A stretch of DNA of 64,000 nt from Arthrobacter sp. Bi83 (GCF_918698095.1 NZ_CAKKLY010000013.1:1-64000), one strand, 5' to 3'. Positions 52,852 to 61,915 are shown, counted from the stretch's first letter. Numbers and translations are program-made. The notes: generated by a model not told the origin, from the sequence alone.

Positions 52852-53742
52852 ATGAACGACCAAAAACCCGCTGCCCCCGTTTTGGGGGGCGGCGGGTTTT
52901 TGCGTGTCCGGCTTGATTTGGCGTACGACGGCGGCCCGTTCAGCGGGTGGGCACTGCAGCCCGGTCTCCGCACAGTTCAGGGGACCTTGGAAGAGGCCCT
53001 GGAACTGCTCATCCGCCGTCCCATCCGGGTCACCGTTGCGGGCCGTACGGATGCCGGCGTCCACGCCCGTGACCAGGTGGTGCACCTCGACCTGACGGAA
53101 ACCGAGTGGCTCGGACTGAACCGCGGCGCGGAACTGGATCCCGCCGTCGCACTTTTGCGCCGGCTGCGGGGCGCCCTCAGCCACGGGCTCGGGGACCTGA
53201 CCGGCGCCATCGTGGTGCATCAGGTATCCATCGCTCCGGAGGGCTTCGACGCCCGCTTCTCGGCGCTGTGGCGCCGCTACAGCTACCGCATCGCGGACGG
53301 GCAGGCGCTGTGGGATCCGCTGGGACGGTATGACACGCTGTGGCACAAATCCCCGCTGGATGTCGACCTCCTGAACGAGGGCTCATCGAAGCTGCTGGGC
53401 CTGCAGAACTTCCTTTCCTACTGCAAGCCGCGCGAGGGATCCACCACCATCCGCGAACTGCAGCGCTTTGAGTTTGCCCGCGGCGAGGACGGCGTCATTG
53501 TCGCCACTGTCCAGGCCGACGCGTTCTGCCACAACATGGTGCGTGCGCTGGTGGGGTCGGCGCTGTACGTGGGCGAGGGGCTGGAACCGCCGGGATGGCT
53601 GCATGAGCGGCTGCTGGCCAGGAAGCGCGATGCCCGTTCGGTGCTGGCGGCACCGCATCCGCTCGTGCTGGAGGAAGTGGCCTACCCGTCTGACGACGAG
53701 TTGCTGGCCCGGGCCGAGCTGACGCGGGCACTGCGGGAGTAA
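52852..53742 (+). CDS. truA: tRNA pseudouridine(38-40) synthase TruA
   Basis: Converts U38-U40 in the anticodon arm of tRNAs to pseudouridine. 296 residues from ATG 52852. Catalytic Asp is in VAGRTDAGVHARDQV (about residues 64-78), and RRYSYRI and NFLSYCKPREGSTTIR are typical. A 17-bp terminator hairpin covers codons 4-17, so the true start might be a TTG at 52900 (MRVRLDLAYDGG). No Shine-Dalgarno is obvious at the ATG. The enzyme core is unaffected either way. Confidence 0.92.
   Translation: MNDQKPAAPVLGGGGFLRVRLDLAYDGGPFSGWALQPGLRTVQGTLEEALELLIRRPIRVTVAGRTDAGVHARDQVVHLDLTETEWLGLNRGAELDPAVALLRRLRGALSHGLGDLTGAIVVHQVSIAPEGFDARFSALWRRYSYRIADGQALWDPLGRYDTLWHKSPLDVDLLNEGSSKLLGLQNFLSYCKPREGSTTIRELQRFEFARGEDGVIVATVQADAFCHNMVRALVGSALYVGEGLEPPGWLHERLLARKRDARSVLAAPHPLVLEEVAYPSDDELLARAELTRALRE
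52862..52901. terminator. Strong terminator overlapping the truA 5' coding region
   Basis: A 17-bp stem (52862-52878 / 52885-52901) with one G-T pair: AAAAACCCGCTGCCCCC pairs with GGGGGCGGCGGGTTTTT. The A and T runs at the ends make it an intrinsic terminator on both strands. It is about 40 bases past the rplQ stop. Confidence 0.88.
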
Positions 53743-53847
53743 GTCCCAACGTTAACGCCGTTCTGAGGGTGGCGCATCACTTTCATCCACGCAGCTAGTA
53801 GGCTGAACCGCAGTCTTTAGTCATGCGGTCCTTACAGGGGGTAAGGG

Positions 53848-54678
53848 ATGAATGATCGTCGCGTTGTTGTCGTTATCGAACAGGATGAGGAAGTCCGGGC
53901 CCTGTTGCGGTCCACCCTTGGTGATGCCGGTTTCGAGGTGCACTGCGCCGAAAGCGGAGAGTCCGGGCTTGAGCTGGTGCGGGCCAAGCAGCCCGACACC
54001 GTCACTCTGGATGTGGTCCTGCCGGACATGGACGGCTACGAGGTGGCGCGGCGCATCCGCGAATTCAGCCACACGTACCTTCTGATAGTCAGCGGCCGCA
54101 GCGACCTTGCGGCTACGGTGATGGGTTTCGATGCCGGGGCGGATGACTACATGGTGAAGCCGATCCGCCCGCGGGAACTCCGGGTCCGGGTGGACGGCAT
54201 GCTGCGGCGGCCGCGCCGTTTGGTGCCTGTTCCTCCGGTGTTGGCGGGGGCCGCATTGACGGGGCCGGAGACGGCGGTGCCCGCGGCGGCGGGGCCGGCA
54301 GCAGTTGCCGCGCACGGGCCGGCCGCAGAGTCAGCGGCTGCCGCCTCACGCTTTGAACACAACGGCCTGCAGATAGACAGCGCCACGCGCGCCGCCAGCA
54401 TCCGCGGCAGGTCTCTGGAGCTCACCCGGACCGAGTTCGACCTGCTCCGAATTTTGCTGGAGCGCGGCACGGGAGTGGTGAGCAAGGCCGAGCTGGCCGG
54501 TCTCCTGGGTCTTGTTCAGCAGGACATGGCACACCAGGAAGTTGGGCCGTCCGGGGCCTACGACGCTGGCCGCATCATCGAAGCGCACATCGGCAACCTG
54601 CGGCGGAAGCTGGGGGACGATGCCAGGTCACCGAAGTGGCTCAGGACCGTGCGAGGCGCCGGCTACACGCTGGCCTGA
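53848..54678 (+). CDS. OmpR/PhoB-family response regulator 1
   Basis: 276 residues. Receiver with phosphoacceptor Asp55 in TLDVVLPDMDG, the switch Ser in IVSGRSD and Lys in YMVKPIRPREL. In the acidic pocket Glu11-Gln12 stands where PhoB has Glu-Asp, so a Mg-binding residue may be missing. After a Pro/Ala/Gly linker (about 125-165), the winged-helix domain runs ELTRTEFDLLRILLERG to TVRGAGYTLA. Its paralogue lies 2.5 kb downstream. A gene for an ATPase-domain protein follows after 68 bases, likely one transcript. Confidence 0.92.
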   Translation: MNDRRVVVVIEQDEEVRALLRSTLGDAGFEVHCAESGESGLELVRAKQPDTVTLDVVLPDMDGYEVARRIREFSHTYLLIVSGRSDLAATVMGFDAGADDYMVKPIRPRELRVRVDGMLRRPRRLVPVPPVLAGAALTGPETAVPAAAGPAAVAAHGPAAESAAAASRFEHNGLQIDSATRAASIRGRSLELTRTEFDLLRILLERGTGVVSKAELAGLLGLVQQDMAHQEVGPSGAYDAGRIIEAHIGNLRRKLGDDARSPKWLRTVRGAGYTLA

Positions 54679-54746
54679 CCGGCCCGGGATCTACCCGCAG
54701 AGTTGGCCCCTGCAAACGGGGGAGTAGCTGGGAGAAGCCTAAGAAA

Positions 54747-55259
54747 ATGCCAAGGGTGCAGGCGCACGGTAGAGGCATGAAATCACTATCAAGCGACGAG
54801 GTTGTCGCCGTCCGAGGCGTTCTAACTGATACGCATCCGGTCGATTTCTATGCGCTTGGCGTCGCGGGGGCGATTGACCGATTGACCCTTCCGTTGCGCG
54901 AACGTGGAGTCGTGGTGCACCTGGAAACACCGCACCACGGCATGGAAGTCGATCGGAAGTCCGCGACGCTGCTGTACCGGGCGGCGCAGGAGCTCTTGAG
55001 CAATGTCCACAAATTTGCGGGAGCATCAGCTGTTACCGTTCGGTTGGGGTGCGTGAGCCATCCAGCGGCCGGCCACGAGGTTCAGCTCAAAGTGTCCGAC
55101 AACGGGGCTGGTTTCGATATTGAAGCAGCCACCCACGGCAGGCATTCGGGGATGGGGCTTCGGCTCATGCGCCTCGTCCTGGAAACGGTGGGCGGTCACG
55201 TGACCATCGACTCGTCCACCGCGGGAACGTGTGTGACTGTCACCCTGCCGCTGGATTAA
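54747..55259 (+). CDS. Kinase-like protein with only a HATPase domain
   Basis: 170 residues from ATG 54747, with GGGAGAAG about 9 bases upstream; a longer frame overlaps the regulator gene. The protein is basically a GHKL ATPase domain: N-box YRAAQELLSNVHKFAG, G1 DNGAGFD, G2 HSGMGLRLMRLV, ending CVTVTLPLD. The resemblance is to the C-terminal part of NarX-type kinases. There is no receiver, sensor or membrane segment and no His-containing dimerisation helix that I can see. It could be an orphan ATPase acting on another protein's dimerisation helix, an anti-sigma-like kinase, or the remnant of a larger kinase. Function unknown. Confidence 0.82.
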   Translation: MPRVQAHGRGMKSLSSDEVVAVRGVLTDTHPVDFYALGVAGAIDRLTLPLRERGVVVHLETPHHGMEVDRKSATLLYRAAQELLSNVHKFAGASAVTVRLGCVSHPAAGHEVQLKVSDNGAGFDIEAATHGRHSGMGLRLMRLVLETVGGHVTIDSSTAGTCVTVTLPLD

Positions 55260-55282
55260 CAGATTAAACCTTCGCGCCTGAC

Positions 55283-56953
55283 CTAAAGGACCGGTGCGTC
55301 TTCGGCCGGGAGCGTCATGGTGAACGTGGTCCCTGCGCCGGGCTTGCTGACGCAGGAGATGTCCCCGCCGTGCCGCTCCACGATGGTCTTGGTGATCGAC
55401 AGGCCAAGGCCAACTCCGGGGATCGCCGCCTTCCTGGCTGCCTGGGTCCGGAAGAACCGGGTGAAAATCCGTGACGATTCCTCTTCGCTGATGCCCATCC
55501 CCGTGTCCTGCACCTTGAGCTGCACCCATGAGTCACTGCTCCGGGCACTCACGGTGACGGCTCCGCCGTCGGGCGAGTATTTGATGGCGTTGGACACCAG
55601 GTTGTCCAGGGCCTGCGAAATGCGCAGCGGATCCGCGTAGGCCCATAGAGGCACCGGGACATCGGCGCTGAGGGAGACATTTGAGGCGTCCGCCTGTGCC
55701 TGCGCGGAGCCGATGCTGGTCTCGACGAGGCCTGCCAGGTCCGTCCGCCGGGGATGGACCGCGAGCACTGTTGAGGCCGAGACAAGCAGTTCCGACACGA
55801 GCGAAAGGAGCCGCTCGGCATTGCGCTGCACCACTTCCAGCTTTTGCACCGCGGCGGGCGACAAGCCGTCCGCGTCGCCCAGCACCAGGTCCACGTTGCC
55901 AAGGACGGACATCAGCGGGCTGCGGAATTCGTGGGAAACGTTGGAGATCAGCTCCTCCTTGGCTGAGAGCGCCTCCACGAGCCCGGTGACATCGCTGTAA
56001 ACGATGACCGCCCCGCTGAACCCGCCGTCGTCGTTCTTGATGATCCTGGCCGCGGTGGAAACCGCACGCTGTGCCGTTCCCTCGCCGAGCCACACCAGGT
56101 AGTTCGCGAACGTCTCGCCGGCCGCCGCCCGGCGGATGGGCCGCTTGTCCACCGCGAGTGGGGTGACCCTGTCCTGGCCGAACATGACCTGCTGCGCTTC
56201 CAGCGGCACCTCCACGGCGCCGGCGGGAGCGGCAGCCTGTCGGAACGCTTTCTGCTGGTCGTTGACCAGCACTTTCTGGCCGTCGGCATCGATGGCCACA
56301 ATGCCGACGTCGATCGTGTCCAGAACCGTTTTGAGCAGCCGCTCGCGGTTTCTGCTTTCTACGAGCAGTTCGCGCAGTTCGGCGTCCTTCTTTTCCAGAC
56401 GCTGGCGCTGGACCCGGACATTGGCGCTGGCAAACCGGATGGCCAGGGATACGGCCAGCATCATGAGCGGCAACAGAATGGCGCCGGCGATTTCCGAAGG
56501 TGAAATGTTGGGAAACTTTTGAATCAGCGAGGGCAGGCTGATGAGCAGGGGCCCAAAGAAACTGATGAAAATCGTGGTGCGCGCGAAGGATCCCGACGCT
56601 GATAACCAGATCACGGGGAATATGGCCAGCACACCAAGGCCAGCCACCGCCGGAACTGCACCGTTGCGGGCAAGGCCGATGACCACGAGGTCAAGAATGG
56701 GAATGACGAGGTAGGCATTGGCCGGAAGCCGTTCCCAGGGAATCAGGAAACAGGAAACGAAGAGGAGCCCCATCATCACGATGGACGCAATGAAGACGGC
56801 ATTCGCTATCAGCGTTGGCCAGACGGCCGGGGCAGCAACGGCGAGCGCGGCGAGAATGAGTGTTACCGGGAGCTGGCAGAGGGCCACCCGGACCCGCGGC
56901 CCGAGGCGCCTGAAGAATCGGTCCGTGTCACGGACCATCACGTGCTCACCCAA
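55283..56953 (-). CDS. PAS-domain sensor histidine kinase
   Basis: A 556-residue membrane sensor kinase. Six hydrophobic segments fill residues about 25-175, followed by a coiled-coil-like stretch (VQRQRLEKKDAELRELLVE) and a PAS domain (about 205-325). HisKA has ISNVSHEFRSPLMSVLGNV with His341. The ATPase domain has LDNLVSNAIKYSPDGG, VQDTGMGISEEE, IFTRFFRT and GVGLGLSITKTIVERHGG. It is convergent with the ATPase-domain gene (23-base gap) and divergent from regulator 2, so regulator 1 or 2, or both, may be its partner (inference). Confidence 0.93.
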   Translation of the reverse strand: MGEHVMVRDTDRFFRRLGPRVRVALCQLPVTLILAALAVAAPAVWPTLIANAVFIASIVMMGLLFVSCFLIPWERLPANAYLVIPILDLVVIGLARNGAVPAVAGLGVLAIFPVIWLSASGSFARTTIFISFFGPLLISLPSLIQKFPNISPSEIAGAILLPLMMLAVSLAIRFASANVRVQRQRLEKKDAELRELLVESRNRERLLKTVLDTIDVGIVAIDADGQKVLVNDQQKAFRQAAAPAGAVEVPLEAQQVMFGQDRVTPLAVDKRPIRRAAAGETFANYLVWLGEGTAQRAVSTAARIIKNDDGGFSGAVIVYSDVTGLVEALSAKEELISNVSHEFRSPLMSVLGNVDLVLGDADGLSPAAVQKLEVVQRNAERLLSLVSELLVSASTVLAVHPRRTDLAGLVETSIGSAQAQADASNVSLSADVPVPLWAYADPLRISQALDNLVSNAIKYSPDGGAVTVSARSSDSWVQLKVQDTGMGISEEESSRIFTRFFRTQAARKAAIPGVGLGLSITKTIVERHGGDISCVSKPGAGTTFTMTLPAEDAPVL

Positions 56954-56983
56954 CGCGGCCGTACCCCCTGTTCAGCTTTTTGG

Positions 56984-56995
56984 CGTTCCGGAACG
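56984..56995. promoter_or_regulatory. 12-bp perfect palindrome in the kinase/regulator-2 divergent region
   Basis: CGTTCCGGAACG lies 31 bases upstream of the kinase start in the roughly 250-base divergent gap. It is a plausible dimer-binding site, but no partner is known. Confidence 0.35.
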
Positions 56996-57201
56996 GCGCC
57001 TGCATAAACCATGACATGAAGCCAATTATGCACGGCGGTTCTTCTGTAATTGGAGGGCGGGCCCTCGCTTCGTGGTTTCGATCAAAACATATCGCGAATT
57101 TCGGGTGTGTGGGCCTAATCACGGGGTAGCGTGGGTAATCTGGTAATGCTTCCCGCATTGCGCTGGGCGTTGCGGTGGTTATATCGGATATGGGGATAGT
57201 C

Positions 57202-57975
57202 GTGGGCGATTTAGGTGTGGCCGTGGTGATCGAAGATGATGACGACGTCCGCAATCTTCTTGACGCGGTCCTGCAGCAGGCGGGTTTCGAGGTGCATTCT
57301 GCAGCAACTGGCCGCGACGGCGTGGACGTTGCCAGACATCGTCAGGCGAATGTGATCACCCTCGACGTCGGTCTCCCGGACATCGACGGTTTCGAGGTGC
57401 TGCGCAGGATCCGCCAGTTCAGTGACGCCTACGTGGTGATGCTGACCGGCCGGAATGAGGAGCTGGACACCATTAGCGCCCTCCAGGGCGGCGCGGACGA
57501 TTACATCGTCAAGCCCTTCCGGCCCCGTGAGCTGCGTGCACGCATCTCGGCAATGATGCGCCGGCCCCGGCAGGGTGTAGTTGGGGAGGTTGTGGCGGAA
57601 CCTTCGGAGCAGATGGCCGCCGCCGTGAATGCTCGCCGCGGCAAGGTGCTTCAGCACAACGGCCTGGCGCTCGATACGGAAACCCGGACGGTCGCCCTTC
57701 GCGGCACGCCTTTGGGACTGACCCGCAGCGAGTTTGATCTTCTCCAGGAGCTACTGAAGGGGACCGGGGCTGTCCGGACTCGCGCAGATCTGGTCCGGGT
57801 GGTCCGCGGCGAGTACTACGGCGAGGACACTTACATCAGCGAGGCCGATGAACGGGCTGTTGAAGTCCATATCGGAAATTTGCGCCGCAAGCTTCATGAG
57901 GATCCGCAGGACCCCCGGTGGCTCGTCACCGTACGCGGAGTGGGGTACCGGCTGGCGCCGACGAAGGCTGAGTAG
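57202..57975 (+). CDS. OmpR/PhoB-family response regulator 2
   Basis: 257 residues from GTG 57202, chosen because TGGGGA precedes it and the protein then starts like its paralogue (MGDLGVAVVIEDD against MNDRRVVVVIEQD); ATG 57190 and GTG 57175 are in frame too. The acidic pocket Glu11-Asp12 is intact, Asp55 is in TLDVGLPDIDG, with Thr in MLTGRNE and Lys in YIVKPFRPREL. The winged-helix domain runs LTRSEFDLLQELLKG to TVRGVGYRLAP. It is divergent from the PAS kinase. Confidence 0.93.
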   Translation: MGDLGVAVVIEDDDDVRNLLDAVLQQAGFEVHSAATGRDGVDVARHRQANVITLDVGLPDIDGFEVLRRIRQFSDAYVVMLTGRNEELDTISALQGGADDYIVKPFRPRELRARISAMMRRPRQGVVGEVVAEPSEQMAAAVNARRGKVLQHNGLALDTETRTVALRGTPLGLTRSEFDLLQELLKGTGAVRTRADLVRVVRGEYYGEDTYISEADERAVEVHIGNLRRKLHEDPQDPRWLVTVRGVGYRLAPTKAE

Positions 57976-58023
57976 ATCTATTGGAAGGTGCTGGTGGCGC
58001 CGCCGGAGCCGACTGCCTGGGAG

Positions 58024-58479
58024 CTACTGTTCTGGCCGAAGGTAGCCGACCTTCAGCGCGCTGACCGTGTCTTCGCCCGTTTTCGTGACGATCGGCAAAA
58101 GCCGCCGCACCGCTGAGAGGTCGCCACTCCTGATGAGGCGCTCCAGTTCAACGGCCAGACAGGCGAGCCGCGAGCCGCCCACCATGAAGGCGGAATTCTT
58201 AACGCTGAGAACCGCGTCCATTGCCAGTTCAGGATCGTTGTCCCCGACCGATCGCGTCAGGTAGCCAATCCGCTTGTCCCAGATACTGACGTAATCTCTG
58301 GCGAAACTACGGGCTACACCGGTGCCGCCGAGTTCCTCCTCCAGCTCGTGAAGGACGGTCAGATCCAAGAGCGGGACGCCGGCAGAGCCGTCCGCGGCGC
58401 CTTCCACAGGGTCACCGGACGCGGGCAGGCAGACGCCGTTGGCGCCGCCGTCGCCTGTGCTGGACCCTGAACTGGACAT
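58024..58479 (-). CDS. Hpt-like protein lacking the phosphoacceptor His
   Basis: 151 residues. The first 35 are Gly/Ser/Ala-rich. The rest looks like a four-helix Hpt domain: FARDYVSIWDKRIGYLTRSV, then AVLSVKNSAFMVGGSRL where the Hpt consensus is HxLKGxAxxxGxxxL. At the His position stands Leu91, while Lys94 and the following small residues are kept. If the assignment is right it cannot be phosphorylated in the usual way and may act as a docking protein or inhibitor (inference). TAGCCT ends 6 bases before the ATG, so a leaderless transcript is likely. It lies beside regulator 2 and the pilus genes. Confidence 0.72.
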   Translation of the reverse strand: MSSSGSSTGDGGANGVCLPASGDPVEGAADGSAGVPLLDLTVLHELEEELGGTGVARSFARDYVSIWDKRIGYLTRSVGDNDPELAMDAVLSVKNSAFMVGGSRLACLAVELERLIRSGDLSAVRRLLPIVTKTGEDTVSALKVGYLRPEQ

Positions 58480-58485
58480 ACGTTA

Positions 58486-58491
58486 AGGCTA
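58486..58491 (-). promoter_or_regulatory. Candidate -10 for the leaderless Hpt-like gene
   Basis: On the minus strand TAGCCT-TAACGT-ATG: the hexamer ends exactly 6 bases before the start codon, as at the two GNAT genes. Confidence 0.4.
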
Positions 58492-58585
58492 CTTTCTGAC
58501 CTTGTGAAAAACCTGATCAACCTTGGATCCTGTGGAAACCCTGCGGGTTCCTTGTGGTGGGCGAAAAGCCTGCAAAATCTCGAGG

Positions 58586-59473
58586 CTACTGGCCGCTGAA
58601 AGTGTTGATGCTGTTGATGACGGCGGGACCCAGGATGGCAATGAAAAGAACAGGGAAGATGAAGAAAAGCAACGGGAAAAGCACGCTCACCGGAAGCTTC
58701 ATGGCCTTTTCTTCGGCCCGCTGGCGCCTCTTGACTCGCATGACTTTCGCCTGCACCCGAAGAACGCCGCTAATGGCGATGCCATAGGCATCAGCCTGAA
58801 CAACAGCCTGGACGAAGCTGCGGAGCTCCGGAACGTTTGTGCGTTCTGTTAAGGCCAAGTAGGACTCGCGGCGGCTGCGACCTACCTGCATATCCTGCAA
58901 TGTGCGAACCAATTCTTCGGCCAATGGGCCTTTGCCCGTTTCCCCTGCCCTCGCCATGGCGCCCTCAAATCCCAGACCAGCGTCTACAGCGATGAGCATC
59001 TGGTCGAGCGTGTTCGGCAGTTCAAGCTGAATGGCCTTCTGACGTTCCTGACCTTTACTGATCAAAAGTAAGTCAGGAATGAAGTAGCCCATGCCCAAGA
59101 TGAACAGGCCTAGAAGTTTCATGACTGGAGATGGACTGGTTGAACTCAGAAATATACCCAATGCGAATCCGACGGCAGCCAAGGCAGGCTTCGCCGCAAG
59201 TACCCGCCCGAGCGGAATGCTTGGCGGACGTCCCGCCATCGAAAGTAACTTGTCCAACCGACGGACATAGCCGGCCGGCGTGATCTTCCTGCCCAGGCGC
59301 AGGAAGAGGCCGTCCTCAGGCGCTCCCTCAACCGTCAGGCCAGAAGCGCCGCGCCTGAGATTCTCCTGGATGGCTTCGTTCGATTTCTTATCCACGGACA
59401 GGAAGGTCCACGCCAAGTAAGCCAAGGGCAGAGCCACCAAAACTGCGGCGAGGGGCACAACGAGACCTGACAT
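58586..59473 (-). CDS. tadC: Tad/Flp pilus assembly inner-membrane protein TadC
   Basis: 295 residues, a type II secretion GspF-family platform protein. One helix at the N-terminus, two in the middle (around AAVGFALGIFLSS and LLGLFILGMGYFI) and one or two at the C-terminus (VSVLFPLLFFIFPVLFIAILGPAV). The cytosolic GspF core contains LPNTLDQMLIAVDAGLGFEGAMARAG. It probably pairs with TadB under the CpaF ATPase. Last gene of the pilus run seen here; the downstream gene is the Hpt-like one, not a pilin. Confidence 0.9.
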   Translation of the reverse strand: MSGLVVPLAAVLVALPLAYLAWTFLSVDKKSNEAIQENLRRGASGLTVEGAPEDGLFLRLGRKITPAGYVRRLDKLLSMAGRPPSIPLGRVLAAKPALAAVGFALGIFLSSTSPSPVMKLLGLFILGMGYFIPDLLLISKGQERQKAIQLELPNTLDQMLIAVDAGLGFEGAMARAGETGKGPLAEELVRTLQDMQVGRSRRESYLALTERTNVPELRSFVQAVVQADAYGIAISGVLRVQAKVMRVKRRQRAEEKAMKLPVSVLFPLLFFIFPVLFIAILGPAVINSINTFSGQ

Positions 59474-59479
59474 GGTTGC

Positions 59480-60412
59480 CTAAAACTTCAAATCGATGAT
59501 TTTGCGGAGCCACAGGCCGCCCACCGTCATGAGAACCACGGACACGGCCATCATTCCCCAGCCCAGCGGATGCCCGAACATGGGGTTCATGTAGCCCGGA
59601 CTCACCACCAAAAGGATCAGGATAATTCCGATAGGGAGGCCCATCAGGATGTAGGCCGAAAACTTGCCTTCCGCTGCCAGTGCCTTTATTTGGCCTTTGA
59701 TCTCGCTTCGCTCGCGAATAGTGTCGCCGACCTGGTCAAGTACTTCCGCCAAGTTTCCTCCGACTTCGCGGTTTATCTGAATAGCTTGAGCAATCCAGAC
59801 GAAGTCCTCGTTGGCCATCCGGGCCGCGGTATCATTCAAGGCCGACAGGAGGTCTTTGCCCAGTCTTGTTTCCGCAACAACCCTTCGCATTTCTTCCGCG
59901 GTGGGACTGGCAGACTCTATGGCAGCCGCCTCAATGGCACGGAGAATGCTGTGCCCGGCCCGGAGGCTCCCCGTAAGCAGTTGCAGCGTGTCGCTCAATT
60001 GCTGGTCAAAACCGGCGCGTCTCTTACTGGTCCGATAGCTCAGAAAGAGGATGCCTGCAGGCGGGGCGAGGAGAAAGAACAGCAAGGCCAGCACCGGTCC
60101 TCCGGCAATGAGACCCATGAGCGCGCTGACGCAGCCGCCGGCGAGAACGAGCAGGATGTAATCTGCTTGGCTCAAGCGCAACCCTGACAGTTCGAGTGCC
60201 TCCCTGCTGTACAACTTCAAGTCCCGGGAGGACAGATACCGCTCGAGTGCGGCAGTGGCGAAGCCCGCAAAACGAGATATTTTCGACGTCGAATCGTTGT
60301 CTGCTGGCCTCCGCCTCTCCAATGGAATGCGCGGCCGACCAGGTATGAGGATCAGTACTAGCGTGAGGATGACCGCGGTCAGCAACAGAACCAAGCCTGA
60401 AACTAGGAACAT
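59480..60412 (-). CDS. tadB: Tad/Flp pilus assembly inner-membrane protein TadB
   Basis: 310 residues, GspF-family. N-terminal helix (VLLLTAVILTLVLILI), central helices, the GspF motif LSDTLQLLTGSLRAGHSILRAIEAA (about 155-179) and two C-terminal helices. It starts 9 bases past the cpaF stop and ends 6 bases before tadC, so the pilus genes form one operon. Confidence 0.9.
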   Translation of the reverse strand: MFLVSGLVLLLTAVILTLVLILIPGRPRIPLERRRPADNDSTSKISRFAGFATAALERYLSSRDLKLYSREALELSGLRLSQADYILLVLAGGCVSALMGLIAGGPVLALLFFLLAPPAGILFLSYRTSKRRAGFDQQLSDTLQLLTGSLRAGHSILRAIEAAAIESASPTAEEMRRVVAETRLGKDLLSALNDTAARMANEDFVWIAQAIQINREVGGNLAEVLDQVGDTIRERSEIKGQIKALAAEGKFSAYILMGLPIGIILILLVVSPGYMNPMFGHPLGWGMMAVSVVLMTVGGLWLRKIIDLKF

Positions 60413-60421
60413 GCCGCAGTT

Positions 60422-61915
60422 TCACCTCCGCCCGGTCGAGGATTTGCCGCTGAATACACTGGGCGAGACGTGGATGCCCATGTCTTCAAAGCGGTCGATG
60501 AAGTGGGGGCGGATGCCGGTGGCGATAGGCTTACCCCGGAACCGGCCCCGTTCATCAACGCCTGCCGCAAAGTCGAAGACGAAGGCGTCTTGCAGAGTGA
60601 CGATTTCCCCTTCCATGCCTTGGACCTCCGTCACATGCGTTATTCTCCGACTGCCGTCGCGGAGCCGAGAAATCTGGACGATCAGGTGGACAGCAGACGC
60701 TATTTGCTCGCGTATGGCGCGGAGCGGCAGATCCATACCGGCCATCAGGACCAGCGTCTCCAGCCGTGCCACGGCGTCCCGCGGAGAGTTCGAGTGGACA
60801 GTGGACAGCGAACCGTCATGCCCGGTGTTCATTGCCTGAAGCATGTCCAGCGCTTCGCCACCGCGGACTTCGCCGACGACGATGCGGTCCGGACGCATGC
60901 GAAGTGAGTTTCGCAGCAGTTCCCTGATGGTAACTTCGCCCTTGCCTTCGGTATTGGGTGGCCTGCTCTCAAGGCGCACGACATGTTCCTGCTGAATTTG
61001 GAGCTCGACCGCGTCTTCAATCGTCACAATGCGTTGATTGTCCTGGATGAACGACGAAAGAACGTTCAGCAGCGTGGTCTTTCCGGTTCCTGTACCGCCC
61101 GAAACGATGATGTTCAGTTTCGCTTTGACGCACGCATTCAGGAGCTCCGCCATTTCCGGGGTTAAGGTCCCGAAATCGATGAGGTTCCGAACCGTCAGCG
61201 GAACCTTGCTGAACTTTCGGATGGTCAGTGAGGAACCGCCCACGGCCAACGGGGGTATGACCGCGTTCACACGGGAGCCGTCCTCGAGGCGTGCGTCAAC
61301 CAACGGCGAAGATTCGTCGATCCGGCGCCCTACCTTGGACACGATCCTCTCAATGACGCGCCTGAGATGGTCCTCCGAGGTGAATTGTGCATCAGCGAGG
61401 GTTAGCTTTCCTTTCCTCTCAACGTAGATCTGGTCCATCCTATTGACCATGATCTCCGTGACGTCGGCGTCATCGAGGAGGCGCTGCAGAGGCCCGAAGC
61501 CCAGCACATCGTCGGCAACATCCTGAACTAACCGCATCCGCTCCTCAGGCGTCAAAGGAACCCGCTCAGCATCAATGATCTGGGAAAGCTCCTCGCGGGC
61601 GCTGGAGCGGAGCTCATTCTCGCTGAGTCCTGAGTCACTGAAGCGGGCACCCATGCGCTCGAAAAGTGCGTTCGCCGCACGCTGTTTCAAACCCGCCAGC
61701 GCGTCCGCGGGCCGTTGTGTCTTTGGCATCGTTGGCGGCTTGTCGGCGCTGCGGGCGAAAGGGGAGGCAAAGGAATCTTCCAGGGTAAGATCCGTCTCGC
61801 CAACTTCTGCTACCTCAGGTTGCTCGGGCACAGGGCGCGTTGCCCTGTTTTCCGGTGGAGCCGCAGCCGGACGTGCCTTGAGCTGAGCTGCCGACAGCCG
61901 ATCGGAAAGCTTCAC
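60422..61915 (-). CDS. cpaF: Tad/Flp pilus secretion ATPase CpaF/TadA
   Basis: 497 residues from GTG 61915, which overlaps the cpaE stop as GTGA; an upstream ATG at 61963 would overlap cpaE by 52 bases. Hexameric ATPase powering pilus assembly. Walker [13 protein letters not shown], Asp box [11 protein letters not shown], Walker B region [19 protein letters not shown] and the His box [13 protein letters not shown] are intact. The N-terminal 100 residues are variable and Ala/Pro-rich. Confidence 0.94.
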   Translation of the reverse strand: MKLSDRLSAAQLKARPAAAPPENRATRPVPEQPEVAEVGETDLTLEDSFASPFARSADKPPTMPKTQRPADALAGLKQRAANALFERMGARFSDSGLSENELRSSAREELSQIIDAERVPLTPEERMRLVQDVADDVLGFGPLQRLLDDADVTEIMVNRMDQIYVERKGKLTLADAQFTSEDHLRRVIERIVSKVGRRIDESSPLVDARLEDGSRVNAVIPPLAVGGSSLTIRKFSKVPLTVRNLIDFGTLTPEMAELLNACVKAKLNIIVSGGTGTGKTTLLNVLSSFIQDNQRIVTIEDAVELQIQQEHVVRLESRPPNTEGKGEVTIRELLRNSLRMRPDRIVVGEVRGGEALDMLQAMNTGHDGSLSTVHSNSPRDAVARLETLVLMAGMDLPLRAIREQIASAVHLIVQISRLRDGSRRITHVTEVQGMEGEIVTLQDAFVFDFAAGVDERGRFRGKPIATGIRPHFIDRFEDMGIHVSPSVFSGKSSTGRR

